Source: Mycoplasmatota bacterium (GTDB lineage Bacteria > Bacillota_I > Bacilli_A > Izemoplasmatales > Izemoplasmataceae). Taken from it: a stretch of 36,850 bases of DNA. A program made the translations under genes and the position numbers. Each line of letters starts with the position of its first letter. Positions within the stretch are counted from its first letter, which is position 1. The notes below the pieces were generated by a model. The model was not told the DNA's origin. It worked only from the letters and a program-made list of their open reading frames with translations, and searched no databases. The stretch spans positions 1-36,850 of the forward strand of contig JAUVLT010000012.1 in the NCBI GenBank assembly GCA_030600605.1, read 5' to 3'. This document shows positions 7,275 to 16,076 of this stretch, piece after piece.

Positions 7275-8688
7275 GCAAAGGATTAACTCTTTTATTTATA
7301 ATTTGTTCTAAAGAGTATCCAATCTTGATTAAATTTTCTTCTTTTAATTTAGGAGCCATTAAATAGGCACCAATTGGAATTTTATCTTCATCAATTCCAA
7401 TTGGGATTGTCATAGTTGGATAACCACAATGTGGACCAAGACTTGTATAACCAGCAAAGAATATTAAATCGATTTTATTTTTTTCAAAAATATCATCTAT
7501 TGATTTAATTGTTGTCTCTCTTTCTTCTAAGCTTTTTAAGTATTCTGGTTCATTCATTTTACCTGAAGTATTATACTGGCAAAGTTCAAGTAGTTTTTGT
7601 CCGTATTTTAGTGTTTCACGATCATTTAATCGATTATAATCAATAATGTCTTTTAAAGTTTTCATTGATGTATTTGTCCCAAGAGAACTTAAATATTTAT
7701 TCAAGTTTCTTTTAAATTCATATTTCATTAAGTAGAATATGTATTTTGTTTGTTTTATATTCAATCCCTCAAATATTGTTGCACCTGATTCCTTCATAAT
7801 TTCTACTAGATTATCAAATGATGCTTTTCTTAATCCGGATAGTTTATCATAGTTATTTCTATCAATTGCAATTCTTGCATTCTTAAGGGCATTCTTATTA
7901 AGAAATTGTGTGTAGTCTATATATTTATCCTCTTTAATATTTGTGATTGGATCATAAGTATCATTTCCTCTTAAAGCACTTAGTAGTATGGCTACATCTG
8001 TAACAGTTTTACCCATTGGTCCCGCTGTATCTAAAGTTGATGAAATTGGAACTATTCCAGTCCTGCTTATTAGTCCAATAGTAGGTTTCATTCCAACTAT
8101 TCCATTTTGCATTGCAGGTGACATTATGCTTCCTCCTGTTTCGGTTCCAATAGCCACTGGAGATAGATTTAGAGATACACCAACAGCACTCCCAGCACTA
8201 GAACCAGAAGGATCGTGTAATACATTATAAGGACATAGCACTTCTTTTCCTAAAGAACTATAACCATTTCGCATATTAAACGACATAAAATTAGCGAATT
8301 CAGTTAAATTAGTTTTCCCAAGGATAATTGCACCACTTGCTCTTAACTTTTTTACAATAAAAGCATCATAAGGAGCGAAATTGTCTTTTAAAGCGATACT
8401 TCCTGCGGTAGTGTGCATCTTATCGAAAGTATTAATATTGTCTTTAAGTAGTATAGGAATACCGTGCATAATACCTCTAATCTTGCCATCTATTCTTTCT
8501 TTATCTAAAACTTTTGCGATATTTAATGCATCAGGATTTATTTCTAAAACAGAGTTATATTTTACTTTTCCTTGATCAATTTTAGTAATTCTATCTAAAT
8601 AAATTAATACTAACTCATAAGAAGTTATTTCATTCTTTTCGAGCGCTTCTTTAATCTCTAAAATGTTTTTTTCAATAATATTAAACAT
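7252..8688 (-). CDS. Amidase-signature-family amidase
   Basis: 478 residues of the amidase signature family, which hydrolyse amides through a Ser-cisSer-Lys triad. Lys82 (GIPILLKDN), Ser163 (DPSGSSAGS) and Ser187 (GTETGGSI) fit, and the 24-residue Ser-Ser distance is the usual one. The family also includes GatA of the tRNA amidotransferase, but no gatC or gatB lies nearby and the C-terminal part (GCGYPTMTIPIG-like GPHCGYPTMTIPIG) resembles free-standing amidases. The substrate is unknown; small peptides or amides are reasonable given the peptide importer downstream, but that is inference. The start follows AAAGGAGG. No signal peptide, so it is cytoplasmic. Confidence 0.88.
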   Translation of the reverse strand: MFNIIEKNILEIKEALEKNEITSYELVLIYLDRITKIDQGKVKYNSVLEINPDALNIAKVLDKERIDGKIRGIMHGIPILLKDNINTFDKMHTTAGSIALKDNFAPYDAFIVKKLRASGAIILGKTNLTEFANFMSFNMRNGYSSLGKEVLCPYNVLHDPSGSSAGSAVGVSLNLSPVAIGTETGGSIMSPAMQNGIVGMKPTIGLISRTGIVPISSTLDTAGPMGKTVTDVAILLSALRGNDTYDPITNIKEDKYIDYTQFLNKNALKNARIAIDRNNYDKLSGLRKASFDNLVEIMKESGATIFEGLNIKQTKYIFYLMKYEFKRNLNKYLSSLGTNTSMKTLKDIIDYNRLNDRETLKYGQKLLELCQYNTSGKMNEPEYLKSLEERETTIKSIDDIFEKNKIDLIFFAGYTSLGPHCGYPTMTIPIGIDEDKIPIGAYLMAPKLKEENLIKIGYSLEQIINKRVNPLQKEKVTN

Positions 8689-8716
8689 CTAATTCCTCCT
8701 TTACAACTCTAATTAA

Positions 8717-8725
8717 ATTATATCA
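8717..8725 (-). promoter_or_regulatory. Extended -10 promoter of the amidase gene
   Basis: Minus-strand TGATATAAT gives a perfect TATAAT with the TGn extension. No good -35 is seen at 16-18 bases, which is common for extended -10 promoters. Confidence 0.55.
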
Positions 8726-8744
8726 CACTTTTTTTGTACAATAC

Positions 8745-8773
8745 TTTACTAAATTATCTTTTCAAGATATAAT
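8745..8773 (+). promoter_or_regulatory. Promoter of the PHP-domain gene
   Basis: TTTACT (8745-8750), 17-base spacer and perfect TATAAT (8768-8773). It diverges from the amidase promoter within about 110 bases. Confidence 0.55.
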
Positions 8774-8798
8774 TTTTAAATAGCAGAGGAGTGTTACT

Positions 8799-9626
8799 AT
8801 GAAAGCAGATTTACATATGCATACGACATTGTCTGATGGAGTATTTGATGCAGAGACAATAATAAAAAGAGCTAAAAGAAATGGTGTAGACATAATATCT
8901 ATTACAGATCATGATGTTTGTAAGAACGTGTCTGAAAATTATCAATTAGCCAAAGAGGTAGGTATTACATATCTTCCTGGGATTGAATTATCTACAATCT
9001 ACAAAAATAGGCCTGTTCATGTTCTTGGTTACTTTCGTGATGAATCTTATAAGAGTGAAGAAATGCTAAACTATTATAAATTTATCAAAGAAGGAAGAGA
9101 AAAAAGAGCGGTAAAGTTTATTGAAAATTTAAAGAAATTTAACAATATTGAAATCACATATGAAGAAGTATATTCATATTCTAGTGGAATAGTCACACGT
9201 CCACATATAGCTAGAGCTATTGTTAATAATTATCCTGAATATGATTTCAATGAAGTGTTTGGAGATATAATTGGTGATTATAGTAAAGCTTATGTACCAA
9301 GTTGTGAGATAAGCATTCAAGAAGGAATTGATTTACTTAGAAGAAATAACTGTCTAGTTATTTTAGCACATCCGACATTATTAAGAGATGATATTAAAGA
9401 TTATGTATTAAGTCATGATTTTGATGGATTTGAAGGTATCTATTTTAGAAATAAGGAAAATGATGAAGAGTTTTTTAGAAATCTTGCCAAAAAGAGAAAT
9501 TTAATAATAACTGCAGGAGGAGATTTTCATGGCACTCCTGGAGATTCTATTCATGCTGATATTGGAGAGATTACGATTGAAGGGGAAGATTTAGAAATCT
9601 TCTTAAAAAAACTTAGGAATAACTAA
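8799..9626 (+). CDS. PHP-domain phosphoesterase (RNase AM / YciV-like)
   Basis: 275 residues with the four PHP metal-binding motifs in order: DLHMHTTLSDG at the N-terminus, ITDHD, GIELS, and GGDFHG near the C-terminus, plus RPHIA and LAHP in between. This arrangement matches the YciV family, whose characterised members hydrolyse 3',5'-nucleoside bisphosphates or trim 5' ends of RNA using a trinuclear metal centre. Length agrees with the family. The protein is cytoplasmic. AGAGGAG precedes the ATG. It appears to be a single-gene unit. Confidence 0.85.
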   Translation: MKADLHMHTTLSDGVFDAETIIKRAKRNGVDIISITDHDVCKNVSENYQLAKEVGITYLPGIELSTIYKNRPVHVLGYFRDESYKSEEMLNYYKFIKEGREKRAVKFIENLKKFNNIEITYEEVYSYSSGIVTRPHIARAIVNNYPEYDFNEVFGDIIGDYSKAYVPSCEISIQEGIDLLRRNNCLVILAHPTLLRDDIKDYVLSHDFDGFEGIYFRNKENDEEFFRNLAKKRNLIITAGGDFHGTPGDSIHADIGEITIEGEDLEIFLKKLRNN

Positions 9627-9656
9627 TAAGTAATATATCTTATTATTAGAAAAACG

Positions 9657-9684
9657 TTTAAAATTGGTGGATTTGTAGTATAAT
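9657..9684 (+). promoter_or_regulatory. Promoter of the 9712 gene
   Basis: Perfect TATAAT at 9679-9684, with TTTAAA (9657-9662) 16 bases upstream. The transcript would start shortly before the RBS AAGGAG. Confidence 0.5.
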
Positions 9685-9711
9685 TATATATACAGTAAGG
9701 AGACGATTAAG

Positions 9712-10062
9712 ATGAAAAGCAGAAGAGTTGCTGGAGAATTACGTTATAAAGATAGGGGAAAAATTACCTATACAATAATCCAAGGTTTTGATAATGAAGA
9801 AGACTATTTGGAATTAAAGTATTCTGATAATGAAAAAACATATTGTTGGGATTACCATTTCAAGGCTGATGGTAAAACTGCCTTAATGCATATTCAAGAA
9901 GTATCTTATGAAGAATTAAAAGAAGGATTTGTAGATTTCATCCATCGTGATGGATACTATTTACATAAAAACGAATATAAATTATTAAAAGAAGCAATCG
10001 TTATTTTTGTAAGCCATAAGAAATATATTTGGGATCTTTGTAAACAAAGTGGAATTTGTTAA
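9712..10062 (+). CDS. Conserved-looking hypothetical protein
   Basis: I do not recognise this 116-residue protein. It is soluble and mixed alpha/beta, with many aromatic residues (YCWDYHF, IHRDGYYLH, KYIWDLCK) and two Cys at the C-terminus. AAGGAG at a normal distance supports the start, and it has its own promoter. The next gene begins three bases after its stop, so the two are translated from one message. Confidence 0.6.
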   Translation: MKSRRVAGELRYKDRGKITYTIIQGFDNEEDYLELKYSDNEKTYCWDYHFKADGKTALMHIQEVSYEELKEGFVDFIHRDGYYLHKNEYKLLKEAIVIFVSHKKYIWDLCKQSGIC

Positions 10063-10065
10063 TAG

Positions 10066-10698
10066 ATGAAGAAAGATTATATATTTTCGATCATTGTATT
10101 TTTAGTGGTAGCATTATTAATCTTCATAGTTACTAGAAGTTTCTTTTTAAATTTTGCAGCTAGTTATCCACTTATTGCTGGCTTTACTAAGTTTTTTATA
10201 TTAGCTACTTTTGGTGATTTTATTGGATTTAGAATTAAATTAGGTAAATGGAAGAAACCAGACTATTTATTTGCTAAGGCAACTATATGGGGAATAATTG
10301 GGATTACTATTGTATTAATATTTGGTATTTTTTCAAGTGGTGTTGAACATCTACAAAGTGAAAATATTTTACCTTTTGAAGAAAGTATCTTTGCATTTGC
10401 TTTGTTTACTTCAATACTAATGAATCTAACCTTTGCGCCTACAATGATGGCGTTTCATCGAATAACAGATACGTATTTAAATCTGCGAGTAGACAATAAG
10501 AATGTTTCATTTAGAGAAGCAGTAGATGAAGTGAAATGGAATAAGTTTTTTAGTTTTATTGTGCTAAAAACTATACCTATGTTTTGGATACCTGCCCATA
10601 CAATAACGTTTTTATTACCCAACGAGTATAGAATTATATTTGCAGCATTATTAGGTATTTTCTTAGGATTGATTTTAGGGCTATTTAAGAATAAATAA
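10066..10698 (+). CDS. Membrane protein resembling Mpv17/PMP22
   Basis: 210 residues with about five hydrophobic helices. The C-terminal section (WNKFFSFIVLKTIPMFWIP, then LLPNEYRIIFAALLG) follows the order of conserved features in Mpv17/PMP22 proteins: a Trp-Lys start, a W-x-P turn, and a P-x-x-x-R before the last helix. Those proteins are best known as small-solute channels of organelle membranes, with few studied bacterial relatives, so the link is tentative and no function can be assigned. No strong SD is visible; translation is probably coupled to the gene ending three bases before it. A terminator directly follows. Confidence 0.6.
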   Translation: MKKDYIFSIIVFLVVALLIFIVTRSFFLNFAASYPLIAGFTKFFILATFGDFIGFRIKLGKWKKPDYLFAKATIWGIIGITIVLIFGIFSSGVEHLQSENILPFEESIFAFALFTSILMNLTFAPTMMAFHRITDTYLNLRVDNKNVSFREAVDEVKWNKFFSFIVLKTIPMFWIPAHTITFLLPNEYRIIFAALLGIFLGLILGLFKNK

Positions 10699-10699
10699 G

Positions 10700-10734
10700 A
10701 ATATTTGGGAAACTAATTTCTCAAATATTTTTTT
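10700..10734 (+). terminator. Intrinsic terminator after the Mpv17-like gene
   Basis: A 13-bp stem with one G.U pair (10700-10712 with 10717-10729), loop CTAA, and seven T residues. Confidence 0.85.
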
Positions 10735-11059
10735 AATTTAATAGCAAATAAATTGAAAATATTGAAATCTAAAAAGATAGAAAATTGGTGGTCAATATAC
10801 CACTAAATGACAGTTCTACAATAAATGTCGTGAAATATTCATAGAAATTTTTAGAAATATTGTAATAAAAACCCGTATAAGAAGTAGTGATGTTGGATGA
10901 AAATCAATTGTTAGAATTCTTCATGAATGAATGTAAAATCAAATTTATGATATTTTTCTAAATTAATTTGGTTCTACGTTTTATCATGTATATAATTCAG
11001 AACTATTTGCTAAACTAAGCCACTCTAGAAGTTGAAAAAATAATGTTTATAGAATGTAG

Positions 11060-11091
11060 CGCTTTACAGTAATAAAGCGAACAAACGCTTT
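11060..11091 (+). other. Two mutually exclusive small hairpins
   Basis: CGCTTTA (11060-11066) pairs perfectly with TAAAGCG (11073-11079), whose AAAGCG also pairs with CGCTTT (11086-11091). A T-run begins at 11101. The last segment AAACGCTTTCA also matches the right half of a catabolite-response element. Function is unproven. Confidence 0.35.
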
Positions 11092-11232
11092 CATAAAATA
11101 TTTTTTTGTTTTTTATTCGTAGTATATATTTATTTTTTAAAAATCACTTTTTACTACTTTTCTTTTTATCGAATTACCACGATAATTATTAATCATAGCC
11201 AATTTATAATATTTTTTTTTTGCTTTTTTTTG

Positions 11233-11250
11233 AATTTTTTCAGGAAAATT
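11233..11250. promoter_or_regulatory. Possible CodY-like operator upstream of opp
   Basis: AATTTT-N6-AAAATT with CAG at the centre, about 11 of 15 matches to the CodY box AATTTTCWGAAAATT. CodY represses opp operons in many Bacillota. The AT-rich background makes a chance match possible. Confidence 0.25.
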
Positions 11251-11307
11251 TGTGAAATTAATTTGTTTGTTATGTTCTCACATTGACCACTTTGCATCTA
11301 ATCTGTA

Positions 11308-11335
11308 TTGCTTTTATTTTAAAGTATTGTATAAT
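11308..11335 (+). promoter_or_regulatory. Promoter of oppBCDF
   Basis: TTGCTT (11308-11313), 16-base spacer and perfect TATAAT (11330-11335), ending 31 bases before the oppB start codon. Confidence 0.6.
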
Positions 11336-11366
11336 ATATTTATACTTATATGAAAGAGGCGATTTT

Positions 11367-12287
11367 ATGGGAAACTATTACGTTAAACGTTTCTTGTCAG
11401 CTATCGTTACAATATTCATTATAGCTACCATTACTTTCTTTTTAATGAGAGCTATTCCAGGTGGTCCCTTTACGAGGGAACGTAAAGTACCTGATGAAAT
11501 CTTGAGATCTTTAGAAGAGAAGTATAATTTAGATGAACCTTTATTTATTCAATACGTTGAATATATGAAAGGTTTGGTTACTCTTGATCTAGGGCCATCT
11601 TATAGAATTCTTGGATATTCTGTAGTTGATCTGATAAAGGGAGGTTTTCCAACAAGTGCTAAAATTGGAGCACTCGCGACCATATTGATTATATCCGTCG
11701 GCGTCCCGGTTGGAATTATTTCAGCATTAAAACAAAATAGTACTGTTGATTATTTTGTTACATTCATGGCAACTTTAGGTGTAACTGTGCCTAGTTTTGT
11801 TATTGCAACACTTATTATTTATTTCTTCGCAGGACGATTAGGGTGGATTCCCACAAACGGATTAAATGAACCACTCGCCTATATTGGACCTACTCTTGCA
11901 CTTTCTGGATATTCACTGAGTTTCGTTTCTCGTTTAACGAGATCTAGTATGCTTGAAGTTTTACGTCAAGATTATGTAAGAACTGCTAGAGCTAATGGAC
12001 TTAGTGAATTTAAAGTAATTTTTAAGCATGCGCTTAAAAATGCTTTAATACCAGTTATTACATATATTGGGCCAATGGTAGCAGCAATATTAACAGGATC
12101 ATTTGTTATTGAAAGGATATTTGCATTACCTGGAATGGGGGGGTACTTTGTAGAAAGTGTTACAAATAGAGATTATACCGTAATTATTGGTATGACAGTT
12201 TTCTATGCGACTTTCTATATCATTATGGTATTCTTTGTTGATATCGCATATTCATTTATTGATCCTAGAATTAAATTAGATGGTTAG
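11367..12287 (+). CDS. oppB: Oligopeptide ABC transporter permease OppB
   Basis: 306 residues, the normal OppB length. The protein begins NYYVKRFLSAIVTIFIIATITFFLMRAIPGGPF, the standard first helix and GGP motif, followed by YNLDEPL and YVEYMKGLVTLDLG. The permease EAA loop that contacts the ATPases is present near RQDYVRTARANGLS. About six transmembrane helices. It forms the inner-membrane channel with OppC. The ATG at 11367, with AAGAGG seven bases upstream, gives the family N-terminus; the open frame reaches further back but into the promoter. oppC starts 11 bases after the stop. Confidence 0.93.
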   Translation: MGNYYVKRFLSAIVTIFIIATITFFLMRAIPGGPFTRERKVPDEILRSLEEKYNLDEPLFIQYVEYMKGLVTLDLGPSYRILGYSVVDLIKGGFPTSAKIGALATILIISVGVPVGIISALKQNSTVDYFVTFMATLGVTVPSFVIATLIIYFFAGRLGWIPTNGLNEPLAYIGPTLALSGYSLSFVSRLTRSSMLEVLRQDYVRTARANGLSEFKVIFKHALKNALIPVITYIGPMVAAILTGSFVIERIFALPGMGGYFVESVTNRDYTVIIGMTVFYATFYIIMVFFVDIAYSFIDPRIKLDG

Positions 12288-12298
12288 GAGGTTAGGAA

Positions 12299-13909
12299 AT
12301 GGCAAATAATGATTTTGAATTTATTACTCGTGAAGAAAAGTTAGATAGTGAACAAACTCGCCGAAGCCTAACTTACTGGCAAGATGTTTGGCGAAGACTA
12401 AAAAAGAATAAATTATCAATGTTTGGGTTAGTAGGAGTTATTATTATTATTTTATTTGGTGTTTTTGGACCATTTATTACTCCTTATAGTTATTCAGACC
12501 AAGTATTAGATTATTCAAATTTACCTCCAAGTTTTGAAATATATGAGCTTGAAGATGATATGTTTGTGTATGTCACAAAAGAGTACCGTGTTTTAGAAAC
12601 AACGGAAAAAGGTGAATTACTAGGACGTATAGACTACGTTCATAAAGACGTTATTAATAAGTTGTATTATTATGCAAAAGAATATACTATAACTTTAGAA
12701 AATAATGAGAGTGGAAATTATCCTCTAGAATTTGTAATAGGATTAGGCTCTATTTATTCAGAGAAATGGGGTATTGCATTTAGAGATTATGAAAATGCAG
12801 CTGGAGAGGATGAAGTTGAGTTAACATATATTCATCCAGATAGTCCTTTTAATAATGTTTTAATTGAAGGAGAAACTTTCAATATTAAAAGTGAAGATTT
12901 TACATTAACTAGTATTATTTTTGTTGATGATTTAGATAAAACAACTCCTGTTTATACTTCAATTGATTATGAAGATGGTGCACAAGCTATAATTGATCAA
13001 TTCGAATTACAAGATTATATTTCTGAAATGGTATTAGGAGGAGACATAATTACAGTTAATTTTTCGTATAAGTTGATGGACGAAATTGAAAGACCTGATG
13101 GTTATAAAGATGTAATGATGACTGTAACTTATAAAGATGTAGAAAGTAAATATATATATGATAAGGTATCAAATTCTACTTATCTTTGGGGTACTGATAT
13201 GCTTGGTCGTGACATGTTAACGCGTGTAATGTACGGAGCAAGAATTTCACTTACTGTTGCTTTTGTAGCTACGATTGTAAATTTCTTTATTGGGATTTTA
13301 TATGGTAGTATTTCAGGATATAGTGGTGGAAGTGTAGATAATTATATGATGAGAATTGTTGATATTATTAATTCAATACCGTTAGTGTTATATGTTATCT
13401 TATTAATGGTATTACTTAGAGAGGTTGTAATAGATATTACTATCTTTGGGCATTATTTTGTAATCTTCAAAGGTGGAGCAGGTCTAGGTACAATCATTAT
13501 TGCTTTAGGTAGTATTTACTGGGTAGGTATGGCTCGTTTAGTTCGTGGCCAAATACTTGGACTGAAAGAACAAGAATTTGTACTTGCGGCTAGAACTATT
13601 GGTGTTTCTAAATTTAAGATTATAACTAGACATTTAGTTCCAAATGCAATGGGACCAATTATTGTATCAATGACGATGATGATTCCTTCTGCAGTATTTA
13701 CTGAAGCATTCTTAAGCTTTATAGGGCTAGGTATTTCAGCTCCTAAAGCATCTTGGGGAACTTTAGCAAATGATGCATTAAGTGGATTAACAACATATCC
13801 ATATCAGTTATTCTTCCCATCTGCGGCTATCGCAATTACAATGCTTGCATTTAATTTCTTGGGTGATGGATTAAGAGATGCTCTCGATCCAAGACTGAGA
13901 AAAGGTTAG
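12299..13909 (+). CDS. oppC: Oligopeptide ABC transporter permease OppC with large inserted domain
   Basis: 536 residues, compared with about 300 for ordinary OppC. The first helix (about 40-61) and ITPYS are normal. The family then expects the GTDxLGRD motif within about 20 residues, but here it comes at 298-305. In between lie about 215 acidic residues (roughly 80-295) with alternating strand-like segments and no Cys, placed outside the membrane by topology. From GTDMLGRD on, the permease core is regular, including the EAA loop (QEFVLAARTIGVSK) and the closing DALDPRLRKG. A second, short insertion precedes GGAGLGTIIIALG. The extra domain could contact OppA or the cell surface. AGGAGG precedes the start. 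Confidence 0.92.
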   Translation: MANNDFEFITREEKLDSEQTRRSLTYWQDVWRRLKKNKLSMFGLVGVIIIILFGVFGPFITPYSYSDQVLDYSNLPPSFEIYELEDDMFVYVTKEYRVLETTEKGELLGRIDYVHKDVINKLYYYAKEYTITLENNESGNYPLEFVIGLGSIYSEKWGIAFRDYENAAGEDEVELTYIHPDSPFNNVLIEGETFNIKSEDFTLTSIIFVDDLDKTTPVYTSIDYEDGAQAIIDQFELQDYISEMVLGGDIITVNFSYKLMDEIERPDGYKDVMMTVTYKDVESKYIYDKVSNSTYLWGTDMLGRDMLTRVMYGARISLTVAFVATIVNFFIGILYGSISGYSGGSVDNYMMRIVDIINSIPLVLYVILLMVLLREVVIDITIFGHYFVIFKGGAGLGTIIIALGSIYWVGMARLVRGQILGLKEQEFVLAARTIGVSKFKIITRHLVPNAMGPIIVSMTMMIPSAVFTEAFLSFIGLGISAPKASWGTLANDALSGLTTYPYQLFFPSAAIAITMLAFNFLGDGLRDALDPRLRKG

Positions 13910-13918
13910 GTGAAGAAA

Positions 13919-14929
13919 ATGAAAATATTAGATGTTAAAAACGTTAAAACTTCATTCTATACTCATTTAGGAGAAGTGCAGGCTGTTAGAGGAGTAACTT
14001 TTGATCTAGAAGAAGGCGACGTATTAGGTATTGTTGGTGAATCAGGTTCTGGGAAAAGTGTTACTTCGTTAAGTGTTATGAATTTAATTGAAGAACCAGG
14101 CCGTATTAAAGAAGGTGAAATATGGTTTAATGGTGTCGATTTGACTAAATTAGATAATCGAGAAATGTCTCAATATCGTGGTGATAAAATTGCGATGATA
14201 TTCCAAGATCCAATGACAAGTTTAAACCCTGTATATTCAATAAAGAATCAAATGATAGAAGTAATTAGAAGACACACAGATTTAACAAAAAGTGAGGCTC
14301 TTAAAAGAGCAAAAGAATTATTAACATTAGTTGGAATTCCTGATCCTGAATTACAAATATATGATTTTCCACATCAATTTTCAGGTGGGATGAGACAACG
14401 TGCTTTAATCGCAACTGCGATTTCATGTAATCCAACATTATTAATTGCAGATGAACCAACTACAGCATTAGATGTAACAATTCAAGCACAAATACTTGAG
14501 TTGTTAAAATCTATCCAAGATAAAACAAAAATGTCAATAATCTTAATTACTCATGACCTTGGGGTTATTGCTGAATTAAGTACACATGTTATTGTTATGT
14601 ATGGTGGATTGATTATGGAAAAAGGAACTGTTGAAGATGTTTTTTATCGTCATCAACATCCTTATACTAAAGGTTTATACAAATCAATTCCGAAATCTAC
14701 TAAAAAAAGTAAAGAAAGACTTGTTCCAATTGAAGGAAGTCCTCCAGACTTAATGAATCCTCCTAAAGGATGCCCGTTTAGTCCGAGATGTCCTCATACA
14801 ATGAAAATTTGTTTAGAAAAACAAGCACCTTTATTTAGAATCTCTAGTTCTCATACATCTGCTTGCTGGTTACAACATGAGGAAGCTCCAGAAGTAGAAG
14901 GATTTACTAGAATAAAGGGGGCGAATTAA
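13919..14929 (+). CDS. oppD: Oligopeptide ABC transporter ATPase OppD
   Basis: 336 residues. ABC ATPase with Walker A GESGSGKS (40-47), Q-loop FQDPMTSLNP, signature FSGGMRQR, Walker B LLIADEPTTALD and the switch His in LITHDLG. The C-terminal oligopeptide extension has four Cys (CPFSPRCPHTMKIC and a later ACW) of the type that binds a [4Fe-4S] cluster in characterised Opp/Dpp ATPases. It pairs with OppF to power import. AGGTG lies six bases before ATG 13919; a GTG directly after the oppC stop falls inside that SD and is less likely. Confidence 0.93.
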   Translation: MKILDVKNVKTSFYTHLGEVQAVRGVTFDLEEGDVLGIVGESGSGKSVTSLSVMNLIEEPGRIKEGEIWFNGVDLTKLDNREMSQYRGDKIAMIFQDPMTSLNPVYSIKNQMIEVIRRHTDLTKSEALKRAKELLTLVGIPDPELQIYDFPHQFSGGMRQRALIATAISCNPTLLIADEPTTALDVTIQAQILELLKSIQDKTKMSIILITHDLGVIAELSTHVIVMYGGLIMEKGTVEDVFYRHQHPYTKGLYKSIPKSTKKSKERLVPIEGSPPDLMNPPKGCPFSPRCPHTMKICLEKQAPLFRISSSHTSACWLQHEEAPEVEGFTRIKGAN

Positions 14930-15946
14930 ATGGATGGACGAGTACCTTTATTAGAGGTAAAAAATCTTAAAAAGTATTTTGATAAAAGTAGAGGATTCTT
15001 TAAAAGAGAAAAAAGAGTTTTAACTGCTGTTGATGGAATTAATTTACATATTTATAAAGGAGAAACATTTGGACTTGTTGGAGAAAGTGGTTGTGGAAAA
15101 TCAACTACTGGTCGTACGATTGTAAAATTATATGAACCAACTGGTGGACAAATTATATTTGATGGAGTTGATTTAGCATCTGTTAAAGAAAAAAATATGT
15201 TACCATATCGCCGTAAAATTCAAATGATTTTCCAAGACCCATATGCTTCTTTAAATAGTCGTATGACTGTAACTGATATTATAGGTGAAGGAATTGACAC
15301 ACATAAAATATTTGCTGGTCATAAAAATCCTGAACTTGCAAGACAAGAAAAAATTTATGAGTTACTAGAATCTGTAGGACTTAAAAGAGAACATGCAAGC
15401 CGTTATCCACATGAATTTTCAGGTGGACAACGACAACGTATTGGTATTGCTAGAGCTTTAGCAGTAGATCCAGAGTTAGTTATCTGTGATGAACCAATTA
15501 GTGCATTAGACGTTTCAATTCAAGCACAAGTAGTTAATATGCTTGATGATTTTCAAAAAGAAAGAGGATTAACATATTTATTCATTGCACATGATTTATC
15601 AATGGTTAAATATATTAGTGATCGTATTGGAGTAATGTATATTGGGAAAATGATGGAAATAGCTACAAGTGATGACCTTTATGCTACGCCACTACATCCA
15701 TATACACAAGCTTTGCTATCAAGTATTCCGGTACCTGATCCTAATAATCCAAACAAGGGAAACAGGATTATATTAGAGGGAGATGTACCAAGCCCGATTA
15801 ATCCAAAAGAAGGTTGTAGATTTGCATCAAGATGTAGATTTGCAAAGAACGAATGCTTTACTATAACACCTGAGTTGGTTGAGGTGCGCAAGGATCATTA
15901 TGTAGCGTGTCACTATATTGAAGAAATAAACAAGGATATTTTATAA
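14930..15946 (+). CDS. oppF: Oligopeptide ABC transporter ATPase OppF
   Basis: 338 residues. Walker A GESGCGKST, Q-loop FQDPYASLNSRMTV, signature FSGGQRQRIGIARAL, Walker B LVICDEPISALD and switch His in FIAHDLS identify the second ATPase. The N-terminal KYFDKSRGFFKREKR insertion is typical of OppF. The C-terminus again holds four Cys (CRFASRCRFAKNEC, then ACHY). The start codon directly abuts the oppD stop, with AGGGGG upstream, so translation is coupled. No clear terminator follows; a short GGCTA/TAGCC hairpin (near 15959-15972) lacks a T-run. Confidence 0.93.
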   Translation: MDGRVPLLEVKNLKKYFDKSRGFFKREKRVLTAVDGINLHIYKGETFGLVGESGCGKSTTGRTIVKLYEPTGGQIIFDGVDLASVKEKNMLPYRRKIQMIFQDPYASLNSRMTVTDIIGEGIDTHKIFAGHKNPELARQEKIYELLESVGLKREHASRYPHEFSGGQRQRIGIARALAVDPELVICDEPISALDVSIQAQVVNMLDDFQKERGLTYLFIAHDLSMVKYISDRIGVMYIGKMMEIATSDDLYATPLHPYTQALLSSIPVPDPNNPNKGNRIILEGDVPSPINPKEGCRFASRCRFAKNECFTITPELVEVRKDHYVACHYIEEINKDIL

Positions 15947-16011
15947 TCTTTAATAAATGGCTATAGATAGCCTATGTTGACGTTTTCATATGTTGCAACG
16001 CTCGTTTATAC

Positions 16012-16040
16012 TTGCAAATACCGCTTAAAAGTGGTAAAAT
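16012..16040 (+). promoter_or_regulatory. Promoter of oppA
   Basis: TTGCAA (16012-16017), 17-base spacer and TAAAAT (16035-16040). The spacer contains CCGCTTAAAAGTGG, an imperfect palindrome that could be an operator. A separate promoter lets the binding protein be made in excess over the permease. Confidence 0.65.
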
Positions 16041-16076
16041 ATCACCATAAAATATAGAAAAGAGAGAGGGTTTGAA

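Larger units (their letters stand above)
10735..11366. other. Long intergenic region before the opp operon
   Basis: About 630 bases without a supportable gene. All frames are broken by stops and no domain is recognisable; the only short open stretch (MLDENQLLEFFMNE..., from 10890) has no ribosome binding site. The region is richer in homopolymers toward its 3' end. It contains a pair of competing hairpins (11060-11091), a CodY-like palindrome (11233-11250) and the oppB promoter. It may include a decayed gene, but I cannot identify one. Confidence 0.5.

Noticed and set aside
7988-8575. Plus-strand open frames inside the amidase gene
   Set aside because: They are antisense to a well-supported amidase, without RBS or recognisable domain.
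10740-11040. Possible transposase remnant in the long gap before opp
   Set aside because: Short pieces in several frames looked vaguely transposase-like, but no terminal repeats, catalytic motif or consistent frame could be found.
11060-11073. Full catabolite-response element at TGTAGCGCTTTACA
   Set aside because: The symmetry centre is off by one and the left arm is two bases short of the cre consensus, so only a half-site nearby is mentioned.
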